From the NCBI RefSeq assembly GCF_947507565.1, contig NC_089193.1:1116001-1180000 (forward strand): a DNA stretch of 64,000 bases. The letters run 5' to 3'. Shown piece after piece: positions 1 to 9,495 of this stretch. The notes beneath the pieces are model-generated. The model had not been told where the DNA came from and did no database searches. It worked only from the letters and a program-made list of their open reading frames with translations. Source of the DNA: Oscarella lobularis. Taxonomy: Eukaryota > Porifera > Homoscleromorpha > Homosclerophorida > Oscarellidae. Each line of letters opens with the position of its first letter. Position 1 is the first letter of the stretch. The position numbers and the translations under genes are program-made.

Positions 1-279
1 CGAATCGAGAATCGACGGATCGAAGGCGTTGAGAAGTTTGATCGCTTCGTCGATGTCGCCGCTCTGGACGGCGGCGCGCGCGCGAAGGCGTTCGTCCAAG
101 CCGCTCGCCTCCGACTCCGCCCCCCACTCCAAGCCCGTTTCCTCGGCGAATTTCTGAGCCGCCTCCTTGAAGCCTTCCGTCACGAGATAGTCCATGACGA
201 TGCGATTCACTTCGACGCGCGGCAGACGCATTTCGGCCGCCTCTTTCGTCCATTCGTCCTTCGAGACGGATTTGGCCAT
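1..279 (-). CDS. GID8: GID8 (CTLH E3 ligase complex subunit), N-terminal part, runs off the left edge
   Basis: The minus strand from ATG at 277-279 reads 93 codons without a stop to the window edge. The translation contains KDEWTKEAAEM, VNRIVMDYLVTEGFKEAA and SGLDERLRARAAVQSGD, which match the start of GID8/TWA1: a LisH motif (about residues 20-55) running into the CTLH domain (GDIDEAIKLLNAF). GID8 is a scaffold subunit of the GID/CTLH ubiquitin ligase, found in nucleus and cytoplasm. Identity follows from the family pattern as I know it; the C-terminal CRA region lies outside the window. The start codon is 55 bp from the TNPO3 start on the other strand, so the two share a promoter. No intron is seen in this part. 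Confidence 0.9.
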   Translation of the reverse strand, partial: MAKSVSKDEWTKEAAEMRLPRVEVNRIVMDYLVTEGFKEAAQKFAEETGLEWGAESEASGLDERLRARAAVQSGDIDEAIKLLNAFDPSILDS

Positions 280-334
280 CCTCTCGCGCAAGCGGCCCAC
301 CACGCGCGTTAGAGCGCACGTGAAAAACGCAAAA
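280..334. promoter_or_regulatory. 55-bp divergent GID8/TNPO3 promoter with CACGTG
   Basis: Only 55 bp lie between the two start codons (279 minus, 335 plus). It holds a CACGTG palindrome at 317-322 and no TATA box. Both 5' UTRs must be very short or overlap each other's coding region. Promoter function is inferred from geometry. Confidence 0.6.
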
Positions 335-3154
335 ATGGACGAACGAGCGTTTCAACTCGTTCGCCAGGCGCTGGCGATACTCTACGACGCCCGATCGGGC
401 AACAAAGAACGCGCCGAAGCATCGGAACTTCTCACGGAAGCTCAAAACTCGCCGATAGCGTGGCAAATGGCCGATCGACTCCTTCGCGAATCGCCGGCGC
501 CCGATCACAACAGCCGCTACTACGCGGCGCACACGATGCGCGCGAAAATCTACTACAACTTCGCCGAACTCGCTCCCGCCTCCCAATCGTCGCTGCGCGA
601 CTCGCTTCTCCACTATCTCTCGCCCGAATTCGGACTCGTCGACCACGCCCCCACGCGCACTCAACTCGCGCTAGCCGTCGCCGACATGGCGGTGCAGATG
701 AACTCGTGGGAAAATCCGATCGTCGATCTCGTCGCTCGTTTGAGCGCGACGAAATCGACGCTCGTCGCGCTCGTCGACATATTGCTCGTCGTGCCGGACG
801 AACTCAATTCGTCGCAATTGAATTTGGGCGAAAATCGTCGACGTCAATTCGGTCGTCTGCTCGAATCGACGTCCGACGCCGTTCTATCGCTTCTCGAGGC
901 GTCGATCGAGGCGGAGACGAGCGACGTCGATTTTCAATTGAAAATTCTCGAATGTTTCGGAAATTGGCTCTATTTGAACGCCTGTTCGCCCGACGTTCTC
1001 GTACGCAGTCATCTCATATCGGTTCCCTTTATGGTTCTCTCGAATGGGGACGTCGACTCGCGACTGCACAAGGCGGCGGCCGATTGCGTGTGCGCGGCAC
1101 TGTTCACCTGCGAGGAGGAATGGCAACGAAACGACGTTCTCGCAACGTTTCTTCAACCGCGCGTCTTCGCCTTATACGACGCCTATAGGACGTCGGTTGC
1201 GAACGAGGACGCCGAACACGCCGTCAGCCTGTGTCGCGTCTTCACGGAAATGGGCGAATCGTTCGTCGATCGTCTCGTCGCGACGCCCTCCGATTCCGGC
1301 GGTTTGGGCGACTTGAACGTTCTCGTTCTCGTCGTCGAATGTTGCAAGCATCCCGACTACGACGTCGCCGCGAAGACGTTTCACTTTTGGTATCGGCTCG
1401 CCGATCGGCTGTGGCGGCGTCGCGACGACGCGCTCTGGTCGCGCTTTCGTCCGCACGTCGAGAATCTTCTCGTCGCCCTCTGCGTTCAGTGTCGCTTCGA
1501 CGACGATCGTCTTCCGTCGTCGACGTCGAAGCAGGACGATTTCGTCGATTTTCGCGAAAACGTCGCCGAAGTCGTGCGCGACGTCGTCTTTCCGCTCGGC
1601 TATCGGGCGTGCTTCAAGAGACTTCGCGCGCTTCTCGTCGCGCCGCTCGGCTCGTGGGCCGAAGCGGAAGCGATTCTCTTCGTCATGCAATCGATCGCGG
1701 ATAAAATCGAGAGCGACGACGAGGAAATTGTCGGCGACGTTCTCGCGATCGTCGTCGCTTTGCCCGTCGACGCGCACGCGTTGCTCAAGCGCGCCGGTTT
1801 GCGATTGATCGGTCGATTGGCGCATTGGATCGATAAGCATCGCGACGCAATCGAATCGATATTGAGTAAATTGGTCGACGCTTTAAACGTCGAGGATCTC
1901 GCCGTCGAAGCGGCGTTGGCGCTCGATCAACTGTGCGAGGCGTGTCGCGAGCATCTCGTACCGCATCTCGACGCTCTTCTACGCATCGCCTTCGCCGCGA
2001 CGAATTCGCTCGCGAAAAGTGCCGTCATCAGTCTTATACGCGGTATATGTTACGTCATAACGACACTTCCGTCGAATGACGTCACGGAGCAAATGGGAAA
2101 ATTATCTCGTCTTGCAATCGAATCGATTCGACTGTCGCTTAGCGACGAAAACGTCGACGTCACCGTGCATCTCGATCGTCTCGCCGCCGTCTTTCGTTAC
2201 ACGATTCCGTCCGCGTCGTCGCTTCCCTGTCGACCGGTCGCCGAGGAAGCGTGGCCCGTTCTCTCGGCGGCGTGTCTTCGCTTTCAAGCCGACGTTACCA
2301 TCATGGAACGCTGGTGTCGATGCGCTCGCTACATAGTACGCTGTCTATCGCGTCACGCGGCGAATCTCGTCGGTCAGCTCGCCAACGTCATCGTGACCGT
2401 CTACGCGTCTCATCCCCACTCGTGTTTTCTCTATCTCGCCGGCGTTCTCGTCGACGAGTTCGGCTCGTTGTCCGATTGCGAACCGGCCGGTTTTCTCGAC
2501 ATGCTGCGCGCCTTTGGGACGACGACGTTTCGGCTGCTCGCCGAAGCGGACGGCTTCGTTCGCAATCCCGACACCGTCGACGATCTGTTTCGTTTGTGCA
2601 CGCGTTTTGCGCTTCGACTGCCCGTGCACTTTCTGTCGCTTCGCGACGTCGTGCCGTCGGTGATGGAGTGCGCGATTCGCGCGCTGCTTCTTCATCATCG
2701 CGACGCGCACGCGTCCGTTTGCCGATTTCTCTACGAGCTGATTCGCTCGCCGATGCACTGCGCCGACGCGGCGGCGACGGCGGCGGCGGCGTCGACGCAC
2801 GAGGACATCGACGTTTGTCTCGCGCTTTTGGATGGGGTCGTGAAGGAGTACGGGGCGCGAATCGTTCGGCAAATCGTCGTCGGTTGCGTGGGAAAGATGC
2901 CTCGATACACGTTCGCCGATTTAGGTGATATCGTATGGGAATTAATGAAAATTTTTCCCGGGCCCGTTTCCGATTGGCTGAGCGCCGCTCTCGCCGGCGT
3001 TCTCGCCGACGAGGAGGAGAAGAGAGCGTCGAGCGACGCCGTTCCCAAGGCGACGAAAGAACAGCTACTGGAATTTCACAGACGCGTTGTGAATGCTAAG
3101 GAACACAATGACTTGTACGATGCCATTAGTGACTTGTCGCGCTTGTTTAGGTAA
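335..3154 (+). CDS. TNPO3: Transportin-3 / importin-13-type nuclear import receptor
   Basis: An intronless 939-aa frame. The chosen start gives MDERAFQLVRQALAILYD; the frame is open further upstream (to 194), but that stretch is the antisense of GID8 and lacks similarity, so 335 is preferred. Family landmarks run end to end: SLRDSLLHYLSPE, TQLALAVADMA, AAADCVCAALF, CRVFTEMGESFVDR, HSCFLYLAGVLVDEFG, NPDTVDDLFRLCTRFALR and the terminal SDLSRLFR. The human protein is 923 aa. TNPO3 is an all-helical HEAT-repeat karyopherin that imports SR-type splicing factors in a Ran-dependent way. It is convergent with the LC8 gene downstream (172 bp between stops). The lack of introns in a 2.8-kb gene contrasts with the intron-rich neighbours and could reflect an old retrocopy or intron loss. 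Confidence 0.95.
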   Translation: MDERAFQLVRQALAILYDARSGNKERAEASELLTEAQNSPIAWQMADRLLRESPAPDHNSRYYAAHTMRAKIYYNFAELAPASQSSLRDSLLHYLSPEFGLVDHAPTRTQLALAVADMAVQMNSWENPIVDLVARLSATKSTLVALVDILLVVPDELNSSQLNLGENRRRQFGRLLESTSDAVLSLLEASIEAETSDVDFQLKILECFGNWLYLNACSPDVLVRSHLISVPFMVLSNGDVDSRLHKAAADCVCAALFTCEEEWQRNDVLATFLQPRVFALYDAYRTSVANEDAEHAVSLCRVFTEMGESFVDRLVATPSDSGGLGDLNVLVLVVECCKHPDYDVAAKTFHFWYRLADRLWRRRDDALWSRFRPHVENLLVALCVQCRFDDDRLPSSTSKQDDFVDFRENVAEVVRDVVFPLGYRACFKRLRALLVAPLGSWAEAEAILFVMQSIADKIESDDEEIVGDVLAIVVALPVDAHALLKRAGLRLIGRLAHWIDKHRDAIESILSKLVDALNVEDLAVEAALALDQLCEACREHLVPHLDALLRIAFAATNSLAKSAVISLIRGICYVITTLPSNDVTEQMGKLSRLAIESIRLSLSDENVDVTVHLDRLAAVFRYTIPSASSLPCRPVAEEAWPVLSAACLRFQADVTIMERWCRCARYIVRCLSRHAANLVGQLANVIVTVYASHPHSCFLYLAGVLVDEFGSLSDCEPAGFLDMLRAFGTTTFRLLAEADGFVRNPDTVDDLFRLCTRFALRLPVHFLSLRDVVPSVMECAIRALLLHHRDAHASVCRFLYELIRSPMHCADAAATAAAASTHEDIDVCLALLDGVVKEYGARIVRQIVVGCVGKMPRYTFADLGDIVWELMKIFPGPVSDWLSAALAGVLADEEEKRASSDAVPKATKEQLLEFHRRVVNAKEHNDLYDAISDLSRLFR

Positions 3155-3325
3155 GACTGGGTGTAAGCGCTGTCAGAATCTCTAACGTTTATACAATTGA
3201 TACTAAGCGTAGTCCTTTAGTAGCTGTGTAATAGGATATAGAAGACAGGTAAACGGGGGTCTCTCTTCGTTATTTTAACTAATATTAGTTTATGAGGTCC
3301 GTGTCTTTTTGCTCTGCTCTCTTCT

Positions 3326-3664
3326 TCAGTTTAGTTCGTCGGGATGGGCTGCCGCTTTGAAGAGAAGAACCGAAGCGGGTCCGACGGTGAAATAGGCGAA
3401 ATGCTTCGGTTGATGCGTGACGTAGGAGCCGAAATTCGAGCCGACCACGCAATGCCAAAACGGGCTATACTTCTTATCGAATTCCTTCTTAATCGACGAC
3501 GCGATGTCTTTCTCCAGGTTATTCTTCTCGGCCGCCTGTCGAGCGACGTCCATGGCGCGCTGCTGCATCTCTTCGGGCATGTCGGCGATTTTGATGACCG
3601 TCTTGATGTCCTGCGCCGAGAGAGCGTCCGTCTTTCGGGGCTGAGCCTGCGGCGGCTGCTGCAT
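3326..3664 (-). CDS. LC8-type dynein light chain, divergent copy with N- and C-terminal extensions
   Basis: The translation contains [35 protein letters not shown] and [15 protein letters not shown], the full LC8 (DYNLL) core with its WHC(I/V)VG and FGSYVTH strands. It has an unusual Gln/Pro-rich start ([12 protein letters not shown]) and a tail [10 protein letters not shown] beyond the usual KSG end. LC8 is a dimeric hub that binds short peptides in dynein and many other partners. The start at 3664 is the first ATG beside the domain; the frame is open up to 3706 and an upstream exon cannot be excluded. It lies 117 bp downstream of a second LC8 gene on the same strand. Confidence 0.8.
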   Translation of the reverse strand: MQQPPQAQPRKTDALSAQDIKTVIKIADMPEEMQQRAMDVARQAAEKNNLEKDIASSIKKEFDKKYSPFWHCVVGSNFGSYVTHQPKHFAYFTVGPASVLLFKAAAHPDELN

Positions 3665-3781
3665 TGGTGCAAGAGAATACGGGTCGCTTTGTGGGGAGCA
3701 TACCACGACTGCCTTCCTAAAGGTGATGAGGTAACATGTGCACTCTGGTATGCAGCTTTATTATATTCTCCTATTATTTTT

Positions 3782-4066
3782 TTAGCATGCTTCTGATCGA
3801 AATAGGAGCACGGCCGTTTGTCCGACGTAGAAGTAGATGTAATGATCCGACTCGTGGGAGACGTACGAGCCGAAATTGCGTCCGACGACGCAGTGCCACG
3901 CCGGACTGTACGTCTTGTCGAATTCGCGCTTGAGAAAATTTGCGACGTCCTGCTCGGTGTTGCCCGATTTCTCGAACGCCTGCAAAGCCCAATCTGTGGC
4001 GTCCTGCTGCAGCTCGACGGCCATGTTGCAGCTTTTGATGATCGCTTTCAACTTTCTTCCGCTCAT
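3782..4066 (-). CDS. LC8-type dynein light chain (second tandem copy)
   Basis: This frame gives [40 protein letters not shown] and [19 protein letters not shown], a complete LC8 domain of about 94 residues. It is closer to canonical LC8 in the dimer strand than the neighbour at 3326-3664, but it also has a non-standard end (LLFRSEAC). The two copies clearly differ, so the duplication is old. A CACGTG palindrome lies at 4077-4082, eleven bases upstream of the ATG. The frame extends upstream a few codons without another ATG. Confidence 0.82.
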   Translation of the reverse strand: MSGRKLKAIIKSCNMAVELQQDATDWALQAFEKSGNTEQDVANFLKREFDKTYSPAWHCVVGRNFGSYVSHESDHYIYFYVGQTAVLLFRSEAC

Positions 4067-4082
4067 CTTTTTGAGCACGTGA

Positions 4083-5054
4083 GTGTCCTAAGGGCGCGGT
4101 GAACGGTAAATAAAAATATATGTATTTAGAATTTAGCACGTGACATTATCCGGGGCCCGGTGACGTTGCGTCATTTGTAAGCCAACGGCCACGCGTCCGC
4201 CGCTCTTCTCTTACGGACGCATCTCTGGCGTCTCGGTAAGCTTATTTGGACTCTCCTATAAGCACGACGATGCTTATCAGCGCAGTCGCGTCGCAGTTCA
4301 CGGATCCCGCTCCTTGATTTTCTTCGTTCGATCCACGTGCGCGGCGTTCGCGGCTTCCTTCTCGATAAGATCTTTCTATTTTTGTGCCTACGCACGCTCG
4401 CCCGAACACGCGAGCGTCTGCAGTAGCACTGGGGCCCCCAAACTAGAGTTACCCGCGCTTGTCGTTCGTTTTTGGAGCTCCGCGCCTTGAAGGCTCCTTC
4501 TCAGCGCCGCTCCTCTCTCATCCTCCATCATAGCACGCGAACCTTACCCTTCGGTACTAGGAACGTCTCGTTTTCTTAGTCTTCGTAAAGGAAGAAGATA
4601 CGCAGTGGCTCAAGATGAAGAGGAGTGACTTGTTTGCATGTTGAAGATACTTTTTTGCATGAGTAGTTGCATGCATTTTTGCTCTTGATCTCCAGGTTAT
4701 GGAGACAAGAGGACGTCGGTTTAGCCTAGGGACATGCGCGCGCGTCTTGCATGAAAGCGTGCCTTCTTCTTTTTTCAGAAGAAGGTACGTCTATTAGCGC
4801 GCTCGTTCCTATGGCTCAACTAAAGCACGCGACGTAATAATGCCTTAGACGTCATTTTTACGTTGCGTGCCATTTTTGCTAATAAAAGTAGGGTAAATTA
4901 TGGCCAAATTTTTATTGATAATATCCCGGATGTACAAATAAAAAAATGAAAGTCCTCTCGGTCTCCCCTTCCTCCTCCTCCTTCTTTCTTGGTTGTCCCC
5001 GGGCCGTCGCTCCTGCGCTGCCGCTTGACCCATAGGAGGCCAAGCGGTGAGACT
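4083..5054. other. Intergenic, no convincing gene
   Basis: No long frame with recognisable protein and no RNA gene could be supported. A minus-strand frame around 4320-4395 reads KDLIEKEAANAAHVDRTKK and then stops; it could be the last coding exon of an unseen gene, but no start or splice partner was found. CACGTG occurs at about 4138 and 4337. The 4845-5050 part is pyrimidine-rich and leads into the tandem repeat. Confidence 0.4.
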
Positions 5055-5300
5055 GAGACTGCAGTCCCCACAGTGAACTTTAACCCAAGTCCACAGGGGG
5101 TAGGCACATTAACCTCCAGCCACCAAGGAGGGAGACTTTAACCCAAGTCCCCAGGGGAGAGCGCATTAACCTCCAGCCCACAAGGAGGGAGACTTTGCCC
5201 AAGTCCCCAGGGTGAACTTTAACCCAAGTCCACAGGGGGACAGCTGATTAACCTCCGGCTGCCAGGGAGGGAGACTTTAACCCAAGTCCCCAGGGTGATG
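5055..5300. repeat. Tandem array, ~58-bp unit (AACCCAAGTCCCCAGGG / ATTAACCTCC)
   Basis: Module A (ACTTTAACCCAAGTCCCCAG with small variations) starts near 5077, 5135, 5192, 5216 and 5274, giving spacings of 58, 57, 24 and 58. Module B (ATTAACCTCCAGCC...AAGGAGGGAG) starts near 5107, 5165 and 5245. The 24-bp spacing shows one unit has lost module B. Module B carries a small CCTCC/GGAGG hairpin. Nothing coding is seen. Confidence 0.85.
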
Positions 5301-5559
5301 GCTTCGTCTACATCTTCTTCTCTCTGCATCTAAAATCGTCGGATTGGTTGATCCGTTGGGGGAGAGGAGAGAACTAAAATTCAAATTGAAACCAGTGCAC
5401 TCAAATCTACTGTCTTATTTACCTTGAATGACTTGAGAAACGCCGTGGAGGAGGAGGGAATTGATCCATGTATTGATATAGGCATCTGCAAAAAATGCCG
5501 ATTTCAGACAAAATTTGAGGTGTGAGGTCCTTTTGGTATCGTGAGGTCAAACAGACAAC

Positions 5560-6260
5560 CCATCCCCATTGTTTTATAAAGAAATTTTAGGAATCGGAGA
5601 GGTCACCAAAATGACCAAAAACCATGGACTATAGCTCACGGTTGCTTAAAAATCTCAACTCACAAATTTCCGAATAAACGCGCTAGATCTACTCTACTTT
5701 ATCAGTAGAACAACCCTACGAGGTCAAACGGTTCGTACGAATCGAATTTCACACGAAAAACGACCCGCTTCCGGTACTCATTAATATCCGACACGCCCCT
5801 CGAAAAAGCAACATATTTGGCACGGCAGACAAATTTGAGACCGTGGAGTTAACTAGGTACTTCAGCTCTATCGTTTGACATAGAAAATTAGGAGTTCTGA
5901 GAGATAGGGTTTTTGACCAAAAACCATGGACTATAGCTCACGGTTGCCTAAAAACCTGACCTCGCCGATTTCCTAATAAACGCGCTAGATCTACTCTACT
6001 TTATCAGTAGATCAATCCCATGAGGTCAAACAGTTCGTACGAGTCAAATTTCACACTGAAAAAGACTCATTTCCTGTACTCATTAATATTAGTCACGCCC
6101 CTCAAAAAAGCCCAAAAATGACGTAATAGAAAAATTTGAGACAGTGAAGTTAATAAGATAACTTTGGCTCTATCGTTTGACAAAGAAAATTTCGAATTCT
6201 AAGAGATGGAAGTTTTGACTAAAACCATGAGCTATAGTTCACGGTTGGTGAGAAATGGCA
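5560..6260. repeat. Tandem ~302-bp repeat, just over two units
   Basis: The landmark GACCAAAAACCATGGACTAT begins at 5613, again at 5915, and in decayed form (GACTAAAACCATGAGCTATA) at 6217, a constant 302-bp step. Other shared blocks are AACGCGCTAGATCTACTC, CTTTATCAGTAGA, CGAGGTCAAACGGTTCGTAC, ACTCATTAATAT and CAGCTCTATCGTTTGACA. Copies 1 and 2 differ at many sites. The unit has no reading frame and looks like a satellite or the body of a non-autonomous element. Confidence 0.85.
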
Positions 6261-6299
6261 CAAACGCAAATCTCCTATCTGACTGTCTCAAACGATATA

Positions 6300-6787
6300 T
6301 AGGTATTATTTTAGACGTTTGGCATTGGCGGACCTGCCCTAGCTAACGAATCTAAGGCGAAATAGCGATCGAAATTTGGGGGCGGAGTCAAGTGCCGTTC
6401 GACTCCTTCTCGCCGAAGAACGTCGTTTATCGGCACAGGAACTATTATTGACGCTAGAAAATGTTTTCTAAACGTGCTTTCGAGCGTCTAATAACGCTGT
6501 TGCGAAAGATACGCGAAACTCTCCCTTTTCGCAACTTTTTAACGGCGAGAACGAGCCGAAAACGCTTTCAAATGCATCTACGAGGGTAGAGAGCGTCGTA
6601 CCTGAGCTGCTTCGTTCGTTTTCAAGTCGTTTTTCTTCGTCCATGCTTCCGACCACGTGCGTTTCGATAGCGCGCTAAGGTTGACGTCATCAATACAGGT
6701 ATGTATGGAAATACATAGACTTCATACCAATTTCTACGTGTACGCATCCCCCCGACTTGATTGCTGCACTCAATTCTAAAATCCTTC
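6300..6787. other. Intergenic; possible short minus-strand first exon near 6600-6643
   Basis: On the minus strand an ATG near 6643 reads MDEEKRLENERSSS and is followed by CAG|GTACGA, a good donor. No partner exon was found in the repeats to the left, so this is recorded only as a possibility. CACGTG lies at about 6655. Confidence 0.2.
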
Positions 6788-8549
6788 TCACTCTACGTCA
6801 TCAAAATCAAGAACAGGACTGTCTTCAATCTCTTCAATCAGCGGCTTTATTATGTCTTTGGATTGCTGATGAACGGGAAACACCCACTTTTGTTCCCCAG
6901 CAAAACTTGAAGCCGACTCTTCTTCAGTACGAGTCTCCTAAATTCATCAATTCAGCAAATACATCGGTCTTTGTCTACTCAATCTTACGGTTACCTCCGC
7001 TTCGTCATCATCGTCATCATCGATTTCCTCCAAACCGGGAAGATCCTAAAGCGTAATTTCACCAAAAATTTTAATTGAAAGCCCAACTAAATCGTACACT
7101 AGTAACGACAAGATCTCCAGTTGTCTTCGCTTCGTCTTCACCGTTGTCACTACTCGTCGTCTCCATTTCATTCTCCACGTCGTCTTCTCCATCCGAAGTC
7201 GCCGCTCGATCAGCGACGGTGGCTTTAGCCTTGTCTCTTAGCGCAGTCAGAGCTACACAAAATAATATAAAACGAGGTCTCATATAGTCTTTCTCATCTA
7301 ACCACTACACCCCCTTAGCACATAGACTATGTTTGTTCTGGGAGACTTCTCCTTTACTAGTCTAATTATTTCTGACTTACCATTGACGCTGTCCATGATT
7401 TTCTGCTGCTCTCTCTCGTTCCATCGTTTCCTTTCCTCGCGCTCCGCCTCCAGTCCGCCTCGTTGCCTTGAAGAAAGTGCTACTAAGCCAGCTCCTTCTC
7501 CCCCCTTCGTTGGACGAATACTCACCACGCTTCGGTGCACGCTCTCTCCTTTGGAAAGACGGGCCGGTCGTCAAGAAAACGCAGTCCACTCTGCAGTAGT
7601 AAGAAGATGACTAATAATAAATAGGTGCTTCACTGATTGACTAAAGCACTTACTATAGCACAGATGACTGTCTTTCGATAGTTCTTGATTTTCTTAACGA
7701 CGGGGTTTCCCATCAAGTTGAGCACGTGCTAATAAAGAGATTTAATTAATTAATAGTAATGTGAGAATTCAATGTCTCACCAGATTCGGCATTTCTTGAA
7801 GAACAGACAGAATTTCTGGATCATCCAATTGATTGTAGGACAAGTCAAGAACACTATGTATATAAAGAAAATAATTTCCCATACTGTATACATGATGTAT
7901 AATACCTCAATGAAGGGCAATCAAGTAATCCTCGAATATCTTGAGCACATCTAAGTCGATTGTGAGCAATTTGCAATGTTCCTAATTTCGTGAGACATTC
8001 TAGTCGACGATACAAAAAATTATTCAAATTTAATAATTGTTATACTGAGTGTGAGTGTACCCAAGTTATCTATTCTTTCGATGCTGTTATTGCTCACGTT
8101 CAAATTGTCGAGTTCGGGAACGACGTCCAAATTTTCGATTTTTTTGATCAGATTCTGCTGCAAATATCTGAAATTTCGCACTCTCTCTCAAAAACTCTAA
8201 AAAACGATTTTTTCGACTTACAGACAACGCATTAGGGGTTGATTGTGGAGATTTTCGATTCGTCGAATTCCGTTGCTTTCGAGCCACAGGCACTTGAGAC
8301 CCGTATACTCGTCCAAATTCTCGATTTTAGCGAATCCTGCGATAAAACGATATATCCACATGCAAGAATGCGTCTAAAACTGGCTCTAAAACCTTGGAAA
8401 TGAAGATAGAGTACGTCGTTGAGATGCGGCGTGTGATAGAGTTTGTGCTTTTTGCACAGACTCTGAATGAAAGCCTTCGTCATTCTAAAAGTGAACCGGT
8501 AGACACTAGCGTTACTAAGTAAGACAAGATATTTACCGAGGAAAGCCAT
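6788..8549 (-). CDS. DNAAF1: Dynein axonemal assembly factor 1 (LRRC50/ODA7), multi-exon
   Basis: The tiny first exon (8537-8549) gives MAFL. The next begins at 8484 and reads [19 protein letters not shown] then [13 protein letters not shown], close to the DNAAF1 entry motif. Leucine-rich repeats follow ([47 protein letters not shown]), then the LRR cap [16 protein letters not shown] and, after a 7.5-kb-region intron, [20 protein letters not shown]. The acidic tail is split over exons ([18 protein letters not shown], then [18 protein letters not shown]) and ends DDVE at 6788-6790. DNAAF1 is a cytoplasmic factor required to pre-assemble dynein arms, so the organism makes motile cilia. The tail is much shorter than in human. 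Several introns are about 50-60 bp. Confidence 0.92.
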
Positions 8550-8800
8550 CTTCGTCCTTTTCGACGACTCTACGAAAGGGCATCGTTACGCTGCGTCACC
8601 AGGGCAATATACATACGGGCAAGTAACCACGTGATTTCTTCTCTGGGGCTCCCGTTGCTAGTGAGTCAAGATCTTCGAAGCGTCTAAAAGTATGCAGAAG
8701 CCGAGATTCTGGTCGAGTACTGCATCAGCGGCTTCAGTTTAGCGAGTAGGTAAAAACACGTGAGCTACGCCAAAGGTCCCGGTTCTACTCGCACACAAAG
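8550..8800. promoter_or_regulatory. Divergent DNAAF1/RPS11 promoter region with two CACGTG sites
   Basis: Starts at 8549 (minus) and 8801 (plus) are 251 bp apart. CACGTG occurs at 8628-8633 and 8757-8762; the latter is 38 bases upstream of the RPS11 ATG. A pyrimidine stretch (GGTTCTACTCGC) just upstream of the RPS11 start could hold the transcription start. Function is inferred from position. Confidence 0.5.
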
Positions 8801-9387
8801 ATGTCGGAACAGGTAAGAGAAATCCTAATAGGGGTCCACCACGTGTCTCGCTGACGCGCTGTTTCGCAGACGGAACGCGCTTACCAGAAGCAGCCGCCCA
8901 TATTCGAAAACAAGAAACGCCTGATCGGGCAAGCGGCGAAAAAAGAGGGCCGATTCGTGCGAAGCGTCGGCTTGGGCTTCAAAACGCCGCGCGAAGCGAT
9001 CGAGGGAACGTACATCGATAAAAAATGCCCGTTCACGGGCAACGTGAGCATTCGCGGCCGCATACTGAACGGCGTCGTGACGAAAATGAAGATGAAGAGA
9101 ACGATCGTGATTCGACGCGATTATCTCCACTATATCACGAAGTACAATCGTTTCGAGAAGCGACACAGGACGTTGTCCGTTCACTGTTCGCCTTGCTTTC
9201 GGTAAGACGTCGCGTCGATTGCGTTTTAGGTCGGTGAGGCCCCCTTTGGGGAATCGTTTTTAGGGACATCGCTATCGGCGATATGGTGATCGTCGGGCAG
9301 TGTCGGCCGCTTAGTAAAACGGTTCGCTTCAACGTTCTGAAGGTGAACAAGTCGGCGTCGGCGAAGAAACAATTCAAGAAATTTTGA
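8801..9387 (+). CDS. RPS11: 40S ribosomal protein S11 (uS17), three exons
   Basis: Exons 8801-8812 (MSEQ), 8870-9201 and 9264-9387 join to [70 protein letters not shown] and a C-terminus [12 protein letters not shown]...KKQFKKF. This is an essentially canonical animal uS17. It binds 18S rRNA in the small ribosomal subunit. Introns of 57 and 62 bp have GTAAGA donors and CAG/TAG acceptors. The four-codon first exon is typical of metazoan ribosomal protein genes. I saw no snoRNA in either intron. It is convergent with the TFAM-like gene (108 bp between stops). Confidence 0.97.
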
Positions 9388-9495
9388 CATTAGCGCGCGC
9401 GTCGTTCCTTTTTTGCTTATAACTCAATGATCTAGCACAATAGAAACGACGAAAAATCTATCCGGGGGGCAGGCGTCTGTGTGCGCGCTTTAGAC

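Noticed and set aside
194..334. In-frame extension of TNPO3 to an ATG at 194
   Set aside because: It overlaps GID8 coding sequence on the opposite strand and has no similarity to importins; MDERAFQ at 335 aligns with the family start.
1172..1840. Long antisense and alternative-frame open frames within TNPO3, H6PD and the EGF genes
   Set aside because: Arg/Ser-rich shadow frames produced by GC-biased codon use on the coding strand; no family similarity.
4300..4345. tRNA-like GGTTCGATCC-like string (CGTTCGATCC)
   Set aside because: No matching acceptor or anticodon stems around it.
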